Positions 18,232 to 26,108 are shown, counted from the first letter of the stretch. The stretch: 64,000 nucleotides of DNA from Micromonospora sp. CB01531 (GCF_001905095.1 NZ_LWLS01000024.1:1-64000); one strand, 5' to 3'. A program made the numbers and translations. The notes: a model not told the origin generated them from the sequence alone.

Positions 18232-18600
18232 TCAGCGGACGCCGAGCAGGTCCACCACGAAGACGAGCGTCTCGTTCGGCTTGATGACGCCACCGGCACC
18301 CCGGGCGCCGTAACCCAGGTGCGGCGGGATGGTCAGCCGGCGCCGGCCACCGACCTTCATGCCGACCACGCCCTGGTCCCAGCCGGCGATGACCTGGCCC
18401 CCGCCGAGCGGGAACTCGAACGGCTCACCCCGGTTCCACGAGGCGTCGAACTCGCGGCCGGTCGAGTGGGCCACGCCGACGTAGTGCACGGTGGCGAGCT
18501 GGCCGGGGCGGGCCTCCGGACCCTCGCCGACCGTGATGTCGTCGATGACGAGATCGGCGGGCGCCGCGCCCTCGATCGGGCCAACCTCGGGCTTCTGCAT
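18232..18600 (-). CDS. FKBP-type peptidyl-prolyl cis-trans isomerase
   Basis: A 122-residue cytosolic FKBP domain that catalyses proline isomerisation during folding. Family landmarks: ARPGQLATVHYVGV, REFDASWNRGEPFEFPLGGGQVIAGWDQGVVGMKVGGRR, LTIPPHLGYGARG and the closing ETLVFVVDLLGV. Length matches the small actinobacterial FKBPs. There is no signal peptide or chaperone insert. It stands as a single gene with a terminator on each side. Confidence 0.93.
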   Translation of the reverse strand: MQKPEVGPIEGAAPADLVIDDITVGEGPEARPGQLATVHYVGVAHSTGREFDASWNRGEPFEFPLGGGQVIAGWDQGVVGMKVGGRRRLTIPPHLGYGARGAGGVIKPNETLVFVVDLLGVR

Positions 18601-18705
18601 GAGCGGGTCTCCTCGGTGTTCCGGGTGTGGTCCCCGTCGATCCTGCCGGATCGCGACCGGCCGATACCCGCGGGTCCCGGGAAAGGGTCCGGTCGGGGTA
18701 CGCCA

Positions 18706-18738
18706 TGGGTGGGCGTCACCTCAGGTGACGCCCACCCA
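18706..18738 (-). terminator. Terminator of the DoxX-family gene
   Basis: Perfect 15-base arms, TGGGTGGGCGTCACC (18706-18720) and GGTGACGCCCACCCA (18724-18738), with a three-base loop, 10 bases past the stop of the DoxX-like gene. Confidence 0.8.
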
Positions 18739-18748
18739 GGGGATCAGT

Positions 18749-19333
18749 TCACTTGAGCCAGGGGAGTCGCCGGACGATGGGGAGCCGCGCCCAGGGCCGG
18801 CCGAGGCCGAGGGTGTTGCCGGCGCCGACGAGGGCCAGGACGGCCAGCAGACCGGCGTAGATCAGGTGGTCGTCCAGGAACGGGTTGTTCGCGGGGGGCA
18901 GCACGGCCGTCCACATCATGACCAGCAGGAGCCCGCCGGTGACCGCCGCGATCCGGGTGCCGATGCCGAGCAGCAGGGCCACGCCGATGCCGAGCAGGCC
19001 GAGCATGAACAGCCAGTCCGCCCAGGCCGCGCCGGCGATGCCCTGGTAGAAGCCCTGGAACGGGCCGGCCGCCCCGAAGGTCAGGAAGCCCTTGGTGGGG
19101 CTGCCGCCGTTGATCCAGGCGTTCTTCGCCGCGGTCTCGTGCCCGAGGCCGAACAGTTTGTCCAGGAAGGCCCACAGGAAGGTCCAGCCCAGCGCGATCC
19201 GCAGTCCGGCGAGGACGTAGCGGGCCGCCCGCTGGCGGGTGGTCTCGACGTTGCGGGTGGTCGCGACCGCCGGAACCCTGGTGTTGGCCGGAACCTTGTT
19301 GTTGGCGGTGACCCGCTCGATCGTCGCGGTCAT
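18749..19333 (-). CDS. DoxX-family membrane protein
   Basis: A 194-residue protein with a ~35-residue cytoplasmic N-terminus followed by four membrane segments (YVLAGLRIALGWTFLWAFLDKLFGLG; WLFMLGLLGIGVALLLGIGT; IAAVTGGLLLVMMWTAVL; DHLIYAGLLAVLALVGAG). The WTFLWAFLDKLFGLG segment and the DDHLIYAGLL helix are typical of the DoxX/thiosulfate-quinone-oxidoreductase-like family, associated with redox metabolism at the membrane; the exact activity is unknown. Start at the ATG 19331-19333. It is divergent from the CBS-BON gene. Confidence 0.85.
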   Translation of the reverse strand: MTATIERVTANNKVPANTRVPAVATTRNVETTRQRAARYVLAGLRIALGWTFLWAFLDKLFGLGHETAAKNAWINGGSPTKGFLTFGAAGPFQGFYQGIAGAAWADWLFMLGLLGIGVALLLGIGTRIAAVTGGLLLVMMWTAVLPPANNPFLDDHLIYAGLLAVLALVGAGNTLGLGRPWARLPIVRRLPWLK

Positions 19334-19412
19334 GGTCTCCACGTCCCTTCTGGTGGCTGCACCGCGCTTTCCGGTGGCAACTCCATTCCAGCTCCGCGGA
19401 GGCGGGGCGGGC

Positions 19413-19428
19413 AGGGCCGACCGGGCCG
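19413..19428. promoter_or_regulatory. Candidate DevR/OsdR-like palindromic box between DoxX and CBS genes
   Basis: AGGGCCGACCGGGCCG lies in the 218-base divergent promoter region. It matches 13 of 16 positions of the hypoxia/stress box AGGGCCGATCGGCCCT that I recall for Streptomyces OsdR/DevR. A second partial palindrome GGGACCTTGGACCTG lies at about 19438-19452. The surrounding DNA is very GC-rich, so chance matches are easy. Confidence 0.25.
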
Positions 19429-19551
19429 CTCCCGCCCGGGACCTTGGACCTGTTCCGGCCCGGTCCGGTCGGCCTGCCCAGACCGGTCCACCGCCTCTGA
19501 CCAGGGCAACCATGGCGGTCCTAGCGTCGTGGGTGGACCGAGGAGGTTGTG

Positions 19552-20250
19552 ATGCGAACCTGGCAGGTGGGCGACGTGATGACCACGGACGTGGCGACGG
19601 TGGAGGCGGCGACCCCGTACCGTCGGATCGTCGACGTGCTGATCCGGCGGGGCGTCAGCGCCGTGCCGGTGGTGGACTCCTTCCGGCGGGTGCTGGGGGT
19701 GGTCTCCGAGGCGGACCTGCTACACAAGGTGGAGCGGGCCGGCCAACCCGACGAGCGGCGCATCTTCACCGGACGGCGCCGACGCACCGCCCGGGAGAAG
19801 GCGGGCGCGCAGGTCGCCGAGGAGCTGATGACCGCACCGGCGGTGACCACCTACCCGCACGCGACGCTGGCGGCGGCGGCCCGGCTGATGGACCGTGAGG
19901 CGGTCAAGCGGCTGCCCGTGCTGGACGACCTCGGCCGGCTGGTCGGCATCGTCACCCGCAGCGACCTGCTCCGGGTGCACCTGCGCACCGACGCGGAGAT
20001 CCGCGAGGACGTGGTGCAGGAGGTGCTGCGCCGGGTGCTCGCGGTCCGGGACGGCCTGGTCACCGTCCGGGTCCGCGACGGTGAGGTCACCCTGGACGGG
20101 CGGTTGGACCGGCGCAGCGCCGTCGACCTGGCCGGCCGGCTCGCCGGCCAGGTCAGTGGCGTCGTCGTGGTCCACAACGCCATCGGGTACGACGTGGACG
20201 ACACCACCCTCATGGAGCTCGACCTGGTGCACGCCACCCCGGTCGCCTGA
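19552..20250 (+). CDS. CBS-domain pair plus BON domain protein
   Basis: A 232-residue cytosolic protein. Two CBS motifs (VGDVMTTDVATVEAATPYRRIVDVLI... and AEELMTAPAVTTYPHATLAAAARLM...) form a Bateman nucleotide-sensing module, with a basic insertion (GRRRRTAREK) between them. Residues ~150-220 form a BON domain (VVQEVLRRVLAVRDGLVTVRVRDGEVTLDG). Such proteins are often stress- or hypoxia-induced in actinobacteria. The ATG at 19552 follows AGGAGG at 19541-19546. It is divergent from the DoxX-like gene. Confidence 0.9.
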   Translation: MRTWQVGDVMTTDVATVEAATPYRRIVDVLIRRGVSAVPVVDSFRRVLGVVSEADLLHKVERAGQPDERRIFTGRRRRTAREKAGAQVAEELMTAPAVTTYPHATLAAAARLMDREAVKRLPVLDDLGRLVGIVTRSDLLRVHLRTDAEIREDVVQEVLRRVLAVRDGLVTVRVRDGEVTLDGRLDRRSAVDLAGRLAGQVSGVVVVHNAIGYDVDDTTLMELDLVHATPVA

Positions 20251-20263
20251 CCGGCCCGTCCGT

Positions 20264-20288
20264 GGGCCCACCCCGACCGGGTGGGCCC
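20264..20288. terminator. Bidirectional terminator
   Basis: GGGCCCACCC (20264-20273) and GGGTGGGCCC (20279-20288) pair perfectly around five bases, between the convergent CBS-BON and receptor genes. Confidence 0.75.
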
Positions 20289-20297
20289 GCGCCGGGC

Positions 20298-21041
20298 TCA
20301 GACCGGACGGGCGAGCTGGGCGGCGAGCAGCGCGGGCGCCTCGGCGAGGGAGGGCCCGTACCAGGTCAGGTGGCGGCCCGAGACCAGCGTGGCCGGTACG
20401 CGGGGGAACGCCTCCGGCCCGTCGCCGGCCGTGAACCGGTACGGCTCGTCCGGCAGCACCACCAGACTGGGCCGTCGTCCGCGCAGCTCGTCCAGGCTCG
20501 GGCGGGGATACCGCTCCGCGTGGCCGGCCCACTGGTTCGCCACGCCCAGCCGGTGCAGCACGTCACCGGCGAAGGTGTCCCGGCCGAGCACCACCCACGG
20601 CCGCCGCCACACCGGCACCACTGCGGCGCGGTGGCTGGTCGGCGTGGGCAGGTCGGCCCAGGCCCGCCGGGCGGCCCGCAACCAGTCCGGCTCGTCCGTC
20701 ACGTCGAGCGCGGCGACCAGCTCGCCGAGCTGGGTCAGCGCCTCCGGCACCGTACGGGGAAAGGTGACCCGCACCGGTACGCCGGCCGCGCGCAGGGCGT
20801 CCGCGTCGGCAAGCCGGTTCTCCTCCTCGTTGAGCAGCACGAGGTCGGGCCGGAGTGCGAGCACCCGGTCCAGGTCCGGATACTTGCTCCCGCCGACCCG
20901 GCCGAGGTCCAGCCCGGCCGGATGGGTGCACCAGTCGGTCGCCCCGACCAGCACCTCGGGCCGGGTCAACGCCACCGCCTCGGTCAACGACGGCACCAGC
21001 GACACCACCCGCACGTCGGGCCTCCCCTCGGTCCCGTACAT
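20298..21041 (-). CDS. Helical-backbone metal/cobalamin receptor (BtuF-like)
   Basis: A 247-residue protein of the TroA/BtuF periplasmic-binding superfamily: RVVSLVPSLTEAVALTRPEVLVGATDWCTHP at the start, VGGSKYPDLDRVLALRPDLVLLNEEEN, and a second lobe beginning near WVVLGRDTFAGDVLHRLG. Family members bind corrinoids, siderophores or metal ions for ABC import. This one has no signal peptide or lipobox and no permease genes beside it, so it is either cytosolic or acts in corrinoid salvage without a dedicated local transporter. The ligand is not evident. Confidence 0.8.
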   Translation of the reverse strand: MYGTEGRPDVRVVSLVPSLTEAVALTRPEVLVGATDWCTHPAGLDLGRVGGSKYPDLDRVLALRPDLVLLNEEENRLADADALRAAGVPVRVTFPRTVPEALTQLGELVAALDVTDEPDWLRAARRAWADLPTPTSHRAAVVPVWRRPWVVLGRDTFAGDVLHRLGVANQWAGHAERYPRPSLDELRGRRPSLVVLPDEPYRFTAGDGPEAFPRVPATLVSGRHLTWYGPSLAEAPALLAAQLARPV

Positions 21042-21164
21042 GCTGCCCCAGCGGGGGAGCGGCGGCGGTTCCAGGTCGTGTCGCGGGGCCGGACGCGTCG
21101 GGCTGGCGTTGCCGGCGGCGGCTCGAGCTCGCGCCGCGTCAGACGCCGAGCCGGCGTCGCCGAT

Positions 21165-21716
21165 TCAGGGCCGGGGTTCGTCCACCAGCGCGGTCACGTC
21201 CAGGTGCGCCGGCTGGCAGCCGACCGTCGCCGCGAACCGGCGGACCGCGGCGTCGACGTGCGCGCGGGCCGCGCCGAGTCCGGCGTACGGGTCGACGCGC
21301 AGCTCCACCCAGACGTCCGGCCCACTGACCGGTCCGGTGAGCACCACCCGGGCCCGGCGTACCCCGGGAGCCCGGCACAGGTCCCGCTCCAGCGCGGCGG
21401 TCAGCACCTCGGTCGTCACCCGGGTACGCCCGCCCCCGTCACCGGGATGCGCCAGCGTGCCGGCGAGCCGGCCCGGCACACGTAGCCCGGCGGCCAGCAA
21501 CCGCTGCCCGAGCAGGGCCGCCAGCACCCCGCCGACCGCCACCGCGAGACCGCTCCACGGCGTACCGGCCCGCCACCAGTTGGCCGGTCCGGCCCCCAGC
21601 AACGGGGCGCCGCCGCCCGGCAGCCAGCCCAGCCCGACCGCCAGCGCGGTCCCGCCGGCGGCCACGAACACCAGGGCGAGCACCGTCCACAGCAGCCGGT
21701 GCGCGGCGTTGCTCAC
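21165..21716 (-). CDS. Alkaline-shock membrane anchor protein, AmaP-like
   Basis: A 183-residue protein with two N-terminal membrane segments (LLWTVLALVFVAAGGTALAVGLG; GLAVAVGGVLAALLGQRLLAAG) and a cytoplasmic C-terminal domain (RVTTEVLTAALERDLCRAPGVRRARVVLTG). This is the topology of the proteins that tether Asp23/Gls24 to the membrane. The GTG at 21714-21716 overlaps the stop of the upstream gene by four bases, so translation is coupled. It is the last gene of a four-gene leftward operon with the Asp23 homologue. Confidence 0.75.
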   Translation of the reverse strand: MSNAAHRLLWTVLALVFVAAGGTALAVGLGWLPGGGAPLLGAGPANWWRAGTPWSGLAVAVGGVLAALLGQRLLAAGLRVPGRLAGTLAHPGDGGGRTRVTTEVLTAALERDLCRAPGVRRARVVLTGPVSGPDVWVELRVDPYAGLGAARAHVDAAVRRFAATVGCQPAHLDVTALVDEPRP

Positions 21717-22231
21717 GTGGCCCGCCGGGCCGGTAGGAGCCGGACGTCGATCCGGCCCCGGCGCGGCGCGGCCAGCCGGTCGAGTTCCCGGTGCAGGGCG
21801 AACTCGACGTCGGCGCGGGCCGCCGGGTCGGCGGTGGCGGTCACCCGGGGTCGCCAGACGTCCCCCCGCCGGCGCAGGCGTACCCGGGCCCGCCGGACGC
21901 TGGGCACGGCGCAGACCGCCCGGGCCAGCCGTCGTTCCATCGACCGGCGGTGCAGGTGCCAGCGGTCGTCCTCGGCGAGCCGCAGCCGGGCGGGGCGCCA
22001 CCGGCGCAGCTCGGCGACGAGCACCACCAGCCCGAGCAGGGTCACCCCGCCGGCGACCGCCCGGGCCGGGGCGTCCTGCCAGCGGGTGGTGGTCAGCGTC
22101 GCGTACCAGCGGTGGACCAGCGGACCGGGACCGCCCAGCGCGGCGAGCAGCCCCTCGGCGACGGCGAGCGCCCCACCGGCGAGCAGGGCGACGGCGAGCA
22201 GCAGGGTGGCGACCCGGTTGACCGTCCGCAC
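21713..22231 (-). CDS. Membrane protein of the Asp23 operon (DUF6286-like)
   Basis: A 172-residue protein with two membrane segments (VATLLLAVALLAGGALAVAEG; AVAGGVTLLGLVVLVAEL) and a basic C-terminal domain (MERRLARAVCAVPSVRRARVRLRRRGDVWRPRVTATA). That domain resembles the downstream AmaP-like protein's C-terminal half, suggesting the two are distant paralogues. It lies between Asp23 (one base away) and the AmaP-like gene (four-base overlap). Family assignment to DUF6286 is from memory. Confidence 0.7.
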   Translation of the reverse strand: MRTVNRVATLLLAVALLAGGALAVAEGLLAALGGPGPLVHRWYATLTTTRWQDAPARAVAGGVTLLGLVVLVAELRRWRPARLRLAEDDRWHLHRRSMERRLARAVCAVPSVRRARVRLRRRGDVWRPRVTATADPAARADVEFALHRELDRLAAPRRGRIDVRLLPARRAT

Positions 22232-22232
22232 G

Positions 22233-22616
22233 TCAACCTCCGGCCGCCGGGATCCCGCCGCCCCGGGGGCGGTCGCCTCCGGCCGTCGGCGGGTCGGCCG
22301 GCAGGAGCATGTCCACCACCGTGACGGTGACCGACTCCACGGTCAGGCCGGTGTGCGCCTCGATCCGGGCGGTGACCCGGCGGCGGACCGCGGCCGCGAG
22401 GGTGGGCAGGTGCGTGCCGTAGTTGACGGCGAGGTCGAGGTCGATCCGGGCGGCCTGCCCGGCCACCCGGACAGCCGCCGTCGGGCCGGACACGGCCGGG
22501 GTCAGCCGCGCCGCGTCCGCGGCGAGCCGGGCGAGCCACTCCTCGGTCCAGGGCCGGGCCGGCGCGACCGGGCGATCCTGGGCGGACGTGCCGCGCCGCT
22601 GCAGGGTGCCGGTCAT
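22233..22616 (-). CDS. Asp23/Gls24-family envelope stress protein
   Basis: A 127-residue protein with the Asp23 core: VSGPTAAVRVAGQAARIDLDLAVNYGTHLPTLAAAVRRRVTARIEAHTGLTVESVTVTVVDML. These proteins form membrane-proximal assemblies linked to cell-wall stress. A Pro/Gly-rich tail follows. It is 13 bases downstream of the small membrane protein gene and one base upstream of the next gene, clearly one operon. Confidence 0.88.
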   Translation of the reverse strand: MTGTLQRRGTSAQDRPVAPARPWTEEWLARLAADAARLTPAVSGPTAAVRVAGQAARIDLDLAVNYGTHLPTLAAAVRRRVTARIEAHTGLTVESVTVTVVDMLLPADPPTAGGDRPRGGGIPAAGG

Positions 22617-22629
22617 CGGACGCCTCCGT

Positions 22630-22818
22630 TCAGCGGTGCCGGTCGGCGGGGGCCCGATCGGCGAGCCCGGGCAGGGTGACGTCCCCGTCGAGGACCCGGA
22701 CCAGGAGCCAGCCCACCAGCCCGGCCAGCGTGGCGCCCGCCGCGGCGCCGGCGCCGCCGAGCGCCCAGACCGCGACCAGGAGGAACCCGGCGAGGAACCC
22801 GAACTGATGTCGCGTCAT
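22630..22818 (-). CDS. Small integral membrane protein, DUF2273-like
   Basis: A 62-residue protein with two hydrophobic helices separated by a small-residue turn (FGFLAGFLLVAVWALGG / ATLAGLVGWLLVRVL), the pattern of DUF2273 proteins that accompany Asp23 genes. The ATG at 22816-22818 follows GGAGGTGGGC. It is the first gene of the leftward four-gene operon; the 196 bases upstream, shared with a divergent gene, hold the promoter. Confidence 0.75.
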   Translation of the reverse strand: MTRHQFGFLAGFLLVAVWALGGAGAAAGATLAGLVGWLLVRVLDGDVTLPGLADRAPADRHR

Positions 22819-23014
22819 GCCCACCTCCGCTGCGCGGTGACCCGACCGGACGGGCGGGGCGTACCCGTTTCCGCGCCGCGCACTCATGGTGGACGAGGGC
22901 CTCGGAACCGGGGGTCCGGCGAAGGTGACGAACGGGTACGACCCGCCCGACCGTGCACCGGCGACACGACGAACATGATCGAACGCATACACTCGGACGT
23001 CGATCGACCGACGG

Positions 23015-23899
23015 ATGGATCTGGCGAAGATGACGAGCACCGGCAGCGTGGCGGCGGCCTGGCTGCGTCCGATCACCGGCGGGGCGGCGCCGCTGCTCAG
23101 CCGGGCCGGCCAGGTGGGGTACGCGGCACGGCGGCTGAGCGAGCTGGTGCAGGGGCGCCCGCCGGGGATCACCGGGCACCAGTGGAGCACCGCCAGCAAG
23201 GAGGGCTTCGACCTGGTGGTGTGCGCGGCCGACACCGGCTGGCCGCTGTTCGCCCTGCAGATCGCCGCGCCCGCGCCCGCCGGTTCCGCCCAGCGTGCCG
23301 AGCGGATGACGAGCGCGGTCTGCGCGGCCGTCGGTCTGCCGGTGCTGCGGGTGGAGTCGCCGACGCTGCGCGGCTCCGAGCACGGCCGCCGCCTCGTCGA
23401 GTACGTCATCGACGCGCGCAGCTACGCGGCCGGCACCCAACCCGACCCGGAGGGCGGGGACATGGTCGGGTTCCGGGACATTCTCGGCCGGCTTCCCGAC
23501 GGCCGCCGCGGGCCGGTCAACGACCTCGGGGCGCTGACCCGGGCCGCCGCTGTCGAGGCGTTCGTCGAGCGGCGCCTCGCCGACCCGATCGTCCGCGGGC
23601 TGCACGTGCAATGGGCGGACGGCCCGGCCGAGGGGTGGAGCTGGGTCGAGGTGCGGCCCGGCCGGTGTCTGGTCGAGCGGGTCCAACTCTTCGCGCAGCG
23701 CTTCTCCTGTGGCGTGGACCCGGGCCGGCTCGCCGAGGACCTGGCCGCGGTGGCGGTCGGGGAGCGGCTGCGCGACCTCCAGGTCGGCGAGCCGCCGCTG
23801 GTGGAGCGGGACGAGCTGCGGCAGCAGATCCGGCGGCTCGCCGCCCGCCGGGATGAGTTCGCCGGCGGCTTCGCCTTCGACCATCTCTGGGTCGACTGA
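23015..23899 (+). CDS. DUF2726-like protein with a degenerate nuclease-type core
   Basis: A 294-residue protein. Residues about 64-120 (FDLVVCAADTGWPLFALQIAAP to AVCAAVGLPVLRVES) follow the layout of DUF2726, a PD-(D/E)xK-like fold: FDxVV strand, strand where an ExD is expected, then a helix and GLPxLRV strand. Here the expected acidic residues are replaced by QIA, so cleavage activity looks unlikely. The remainder (charged C-terminus with RDELRQQIRRLAARRDEF) is unfamiliar. ATG at 23015; an ATG at 23030 is an alternative, and neither has a strong ribosome site. It stands alone, divergent from the Asp23 operon. Confidence 0.6.
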   Translation: MDLAKMTSTGSVAAAWLRPITGGAAPLLSRAGQVGYAARRLSELVQGRPPGITGHQWSTASKEGFDLVVCAADTGWPLFALQIAAPAPAGSAQRAERMTSAVCAAVGLPVLRVESPTLRGSEHGRRLVEYVIDARSYAAGTQPDPEGGDMVGFRDILGRLPDGRRGPVNDLGALTRAAAVEAFVERRLADPIVRGLHVQWADGPAEGWSWVEVRPGRCLVERVQLFAQRFSCGVDPGRLAEDLAAVAVGERLRDLQVGEPPLVERDELRQQIRRLAARRDEFAGGFAFDHLWVD

Positions 23900-24026
23900 T
23901 CGACCGCCTCGGCGGTTTCGCCGGTTGCGGCGGAACGGCGCCGGGAATTCTCCCGATCCATCGGTGAACCGTTACCGCCGTAGGCCGACCGAACCGTGGA
24001 AAGCCCGCGGCATCGACCGTTCGCGG

Positions 24027-25274
24027 TCAGACCGGCGCGGGTTCCGGTCGGGCCGGAGCCGGGGCGGGTACGCGCAGCGCCGCGATCCGCCGGGTCCGGG
24101 CCGGCCCGGCGAGCAGGTTGCCCAGCGCCACCAGCAGCGCCAGGCCGGCCAGCCCCAGCCAGAGCGCGGTGTCGCCGAACCGGCCGGTGACCAGGCCGCC
24201 CACGGTTGGCCCGGCAAAGCTGGCGAAGGCGTAGCCGAGCGAGTAGACGCCCTGGTAGCGGCCGCGCTGCGCGGTGGGGGAGAGATCGGCGGTGAGCGCC
24301 GAATTGGCGGGCGTCATGAGCATCTCGCCGAGTGTCCAGACCATGACGGTGCCGGCGTAGAACCAGACGGTGTCGGCCAGCGCGGTGAGGGCGAACCCGG
24401 CGCCGATCACCACCGCTGCCAGCGCGATGGTGCGGGAGCGGTCGAAGCGGGCGACAAGCCGCGGCACGAAGAGTTGCCCCACCACGATCATCAGTCCGTT
24501 CACCGCGATGACCGGCCCGTACGCCGACGCCGGCAGCCCGTCGGCCTGCAACGCCACCGGCAGCATCACGTCCGCCTCGATGCACAGCCAGATCAGCCCG
24601 GTCAGCGCGGTGAAGGTGAGGAAGACCCGGTCGCGCAGTACCGTGCCGAGGCCGCCCCGGTCAGCCGGGGCGCGCGGTCCGACGACCTCCGGGGCCGGGC
24701 GGGACTCGGGCACCTTGACCGCGATCAGGGCGGCGGTGCCCAGCAGCACGGCCGCGTTGACCACGAACAGCAGTACCGGGTCGGCCCGGATCAGCACGCC
24801 GGCCAGGGTGGCGGCCACCGAGAAGCCGATGTTGATGGCCCAGTAGTTGAGGGTGAGTGCGCGCAGCCGGTCGCGGTCGCCGACCACGTCGATGATGGTG
24901 GCGGTGAAGGCCGGCCGGGCCACGCCGAGGAAGAGCCCGAGCGACAGGGTCAGCGCCGCGATCGCGACCGGGTGGCCGGTGAGGCCCAGTGCGGCTGCGG
25001 TGACTGCGGCGCTGACGTTGCCGGCCAGCATCGCCGGTCGTCGCCCCCACCGGTCCGCGATGATGCCGCCGAGCAGCGTGCCGAGGGCGCTGCCGGCCCC
25101 GTGCAACCCGATCACCACGCCGGCGTACGAGGGGTCGAAGTGCCGTACGGAGACCAGGTAGACGCCGAGGTAGATGGCGACGAACCCGCCCAACCGGTTG
25201 ATCAGGGTGGCGGTCCAGAGATACCAGAAGGTGCGGGGCAACCCGCCCCCGGTCTGCCTCCACCAGGTCGCCAT
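24027..25274 (-). CDS. MFS multidrug-type transporter
   Basis: A 415-residue membrane protein with about 12 hydrophobic segments, the MFS loop-2/3 motif (GGIIADRWGRRPAML) and a central cytoplasmic loop (PESRPAPEVVGPRAPADRGG). It matches the drug:H+ antiporter-1 type, such as YdhP/MdtH-like exporters. Substrate unknown. A 30-base palindrome with 9-base arms lies 26 bases upstream of its start, a strong hint of repression by a dedicated regulator that is not encoded next to it. Confidence 0.88.
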   Translation of the reverse strand: MATWWRQTGGGLPRTFWYLWTATLINRLGGFVAIYLGVYLVSVRHFDPSYAGVVIGLHGAGSALGTLLGGIIADRWGRRPAMLAGNVSAAVTAAALGLTGHPVAIAALTLSLGLFLGVARPAFTATIIDVVGDRDRLRALTLNYWAINIGFSVAATLAGVLIRADPVLLFVVNAAVLLGTAALIAVKVPESRPAPEVVGPRAPADRGGLGTVLRDRVFLTFTALTGLIWLCIEADVMLPVALQADGLPASAYGPVIAVNGLMIVVGQLFVPRLVARFDRSRTIALAAVVIGAGFALTALADTVWFYAGTVMVWTLGEMLMTPANSALTADLSPTAQRGRYQGVYSLGYAFASFAGPTVGGLVTGRFGDTALWLGLAGLALLVALGNLLAGPARTRRIAALRVPAPAPARPEPAPV

Positions 25275-25299
25275 GCGTCCACCCCCGTGTGTCGTACCC

Positions 25300-25329
25300 G
25301 TAATGACCTCAGGCGTCGTCGGTCATTAC
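25300..25329. promoter_or_regulatory. Palindromic operator candidate upstream of the MFS gene
   Basis: GTAATGACC (25300-25308) and GGTCATTAC (25321-25329) are perfect inverted copies, 21 bases centre to centre, i.e. two helical turns. The site is AT-richer than the surroundings and lies just upstream of the leftward MFS gene (start 25274). This spacing suits a TetR/MarR/GntR-type dimer-of-sites. Confidence 0.6.
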
Positions 25330-25454
25330 AGTCGAGAGGTGCGACAGGATGCCGGTCAGGTGCCGGTCATGGTGGTGTCGGTCACGGCGTGGCGATGGAG
25401 TTCGCTACCGGCTCTCCTCCCGGGGATGAAAATTGTGAACGCGGGGAAAAGCCG

Positions 25455-25490
25455 ACCGGGGTCATGCCGATTTCTCAGCGTGACCCCGGT
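25455..25490 (-). terminator. Terminator of lsr2
   Basis: ACCGGGGTCA (25455-25464) and TGACCCCGGT (25481-25490) form perfect ten-base arms with a 16-base loop, 25 bases beyond the lsr2 stop. Confidence 0.65.
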
Positions 25491-25514
25491 GTGCCCGATG
25501 GTGAACCGGGAGGT

Positions 25515-25862
25515 TCAGCGGTTCTTGTAGGCCTCCACCACCGAGACGGGGATGCGACCTCGCTCGGAAATCTCGTAGCCGTTCTTCGCGGCCCATTCCC
25601 GGATGGCGCGGTTCTGCTCGCGGTCCATTCCGGAGGTGGCCGGGGAGGCGGCCCGACGTGCCGCGCGACCCATCTCGACCGGCCCGCGCCCGATCCGCCG
25701 GCCAGCGGTGATGAACGGGTCGAGGGCCTTACGCAGGACCCCCGCGTTCTCGTCGGAGACGTCGATCGTGTATGCCACGCCGTCCAGGCTGAACTCGACG
25801 GTCCGATCGGCCTTTCCGCCGTCAAGGTCGTCGGTCAGAACGGTGATTACTTTCCTTGCCAT
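25515..25862 (-). CDS. lsr2: Nucleoid-associated xenogeneic silencer Lsr2
   Basis: The actinobacterial H-NS analogue, 115 residues from the ATG at 25860-25862. The preferred start has GGGAG eight bases away; an ATG six bases further upstream is too close to that site. The N-terminal oligomerisation domain ([36 protein letters not shown]) and the C-terminal DNA-binding domain with the AT-hook-like R101-G102-R103 are both intact. It binds AT-rich minor grooves and silences acquired DNA. The 246-base upstream region shared with lon contains AT-rich patches, compatible with autoregulation. Confidence 0.97.
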   Translation of the reverse strand: MARKVITVLTDDLDGGKADRTVEFSLDGVAYTIDVSDENAGVLRKALDPFITAGRRIGRGPVEMGRAARRAASPATSGMDREQNRAIREWAAKNGYEISERGRIPVSVVEAYKNR

Positions 25863-26065
25863 CGCCATTGCTCCCTGTGTCGGGCGGGGTGTGGCTAAGA
25901 GTTTGACCTATGGCGCGGCAATTTCGCAACAATAACCGACCTTCGCCATTCGGCGGGTCGGCTAATCCGCCCGCGGAATGGCTCTCTCGGGCCCTGTGTA
26001 CGGCAGCGGGCGGATGCGAATGAGTGGCGTGGGTCACATCCCGGAACAAGGGGCACGGTTTGTAA

Positions 26066-26086
26066 CTTGAGTCAGACACGCTCAAC
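26066..26086. promoter_or_regulatory. HAIR-like element (HspR operator) upstream of lon
   Basis: CTTGAGT (26066-26072), seven bases, then GCTCAAC (26080-26086). The HspR operator is CTTGAGT-N7-ACTCAAG; the left half is exact, the spacing is exact, and the right half matches five of seven. It lies 23 bases before the lon start. In Streptomyces, lon belongs to the HspR regulon, so the context agrees. Confidence 0.7.
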
Positions 26087-26108
26087 TCAACGTGATAGCA
26101 GGTGTTCG

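Noticed and set aside
22975..23014. TCGAACGCATACACTCGGAC considered as a LexA/SOS box
   Set aside because: Only one half-site resembles the operator; the second half and spacing do not fit.
23709..25898. A 729-codon plus-strand open frame opposite the MFS and lsr2 genes
   Set aside because: Low-complexity translation, and it runs through a terminator and an operator-like palindrome.
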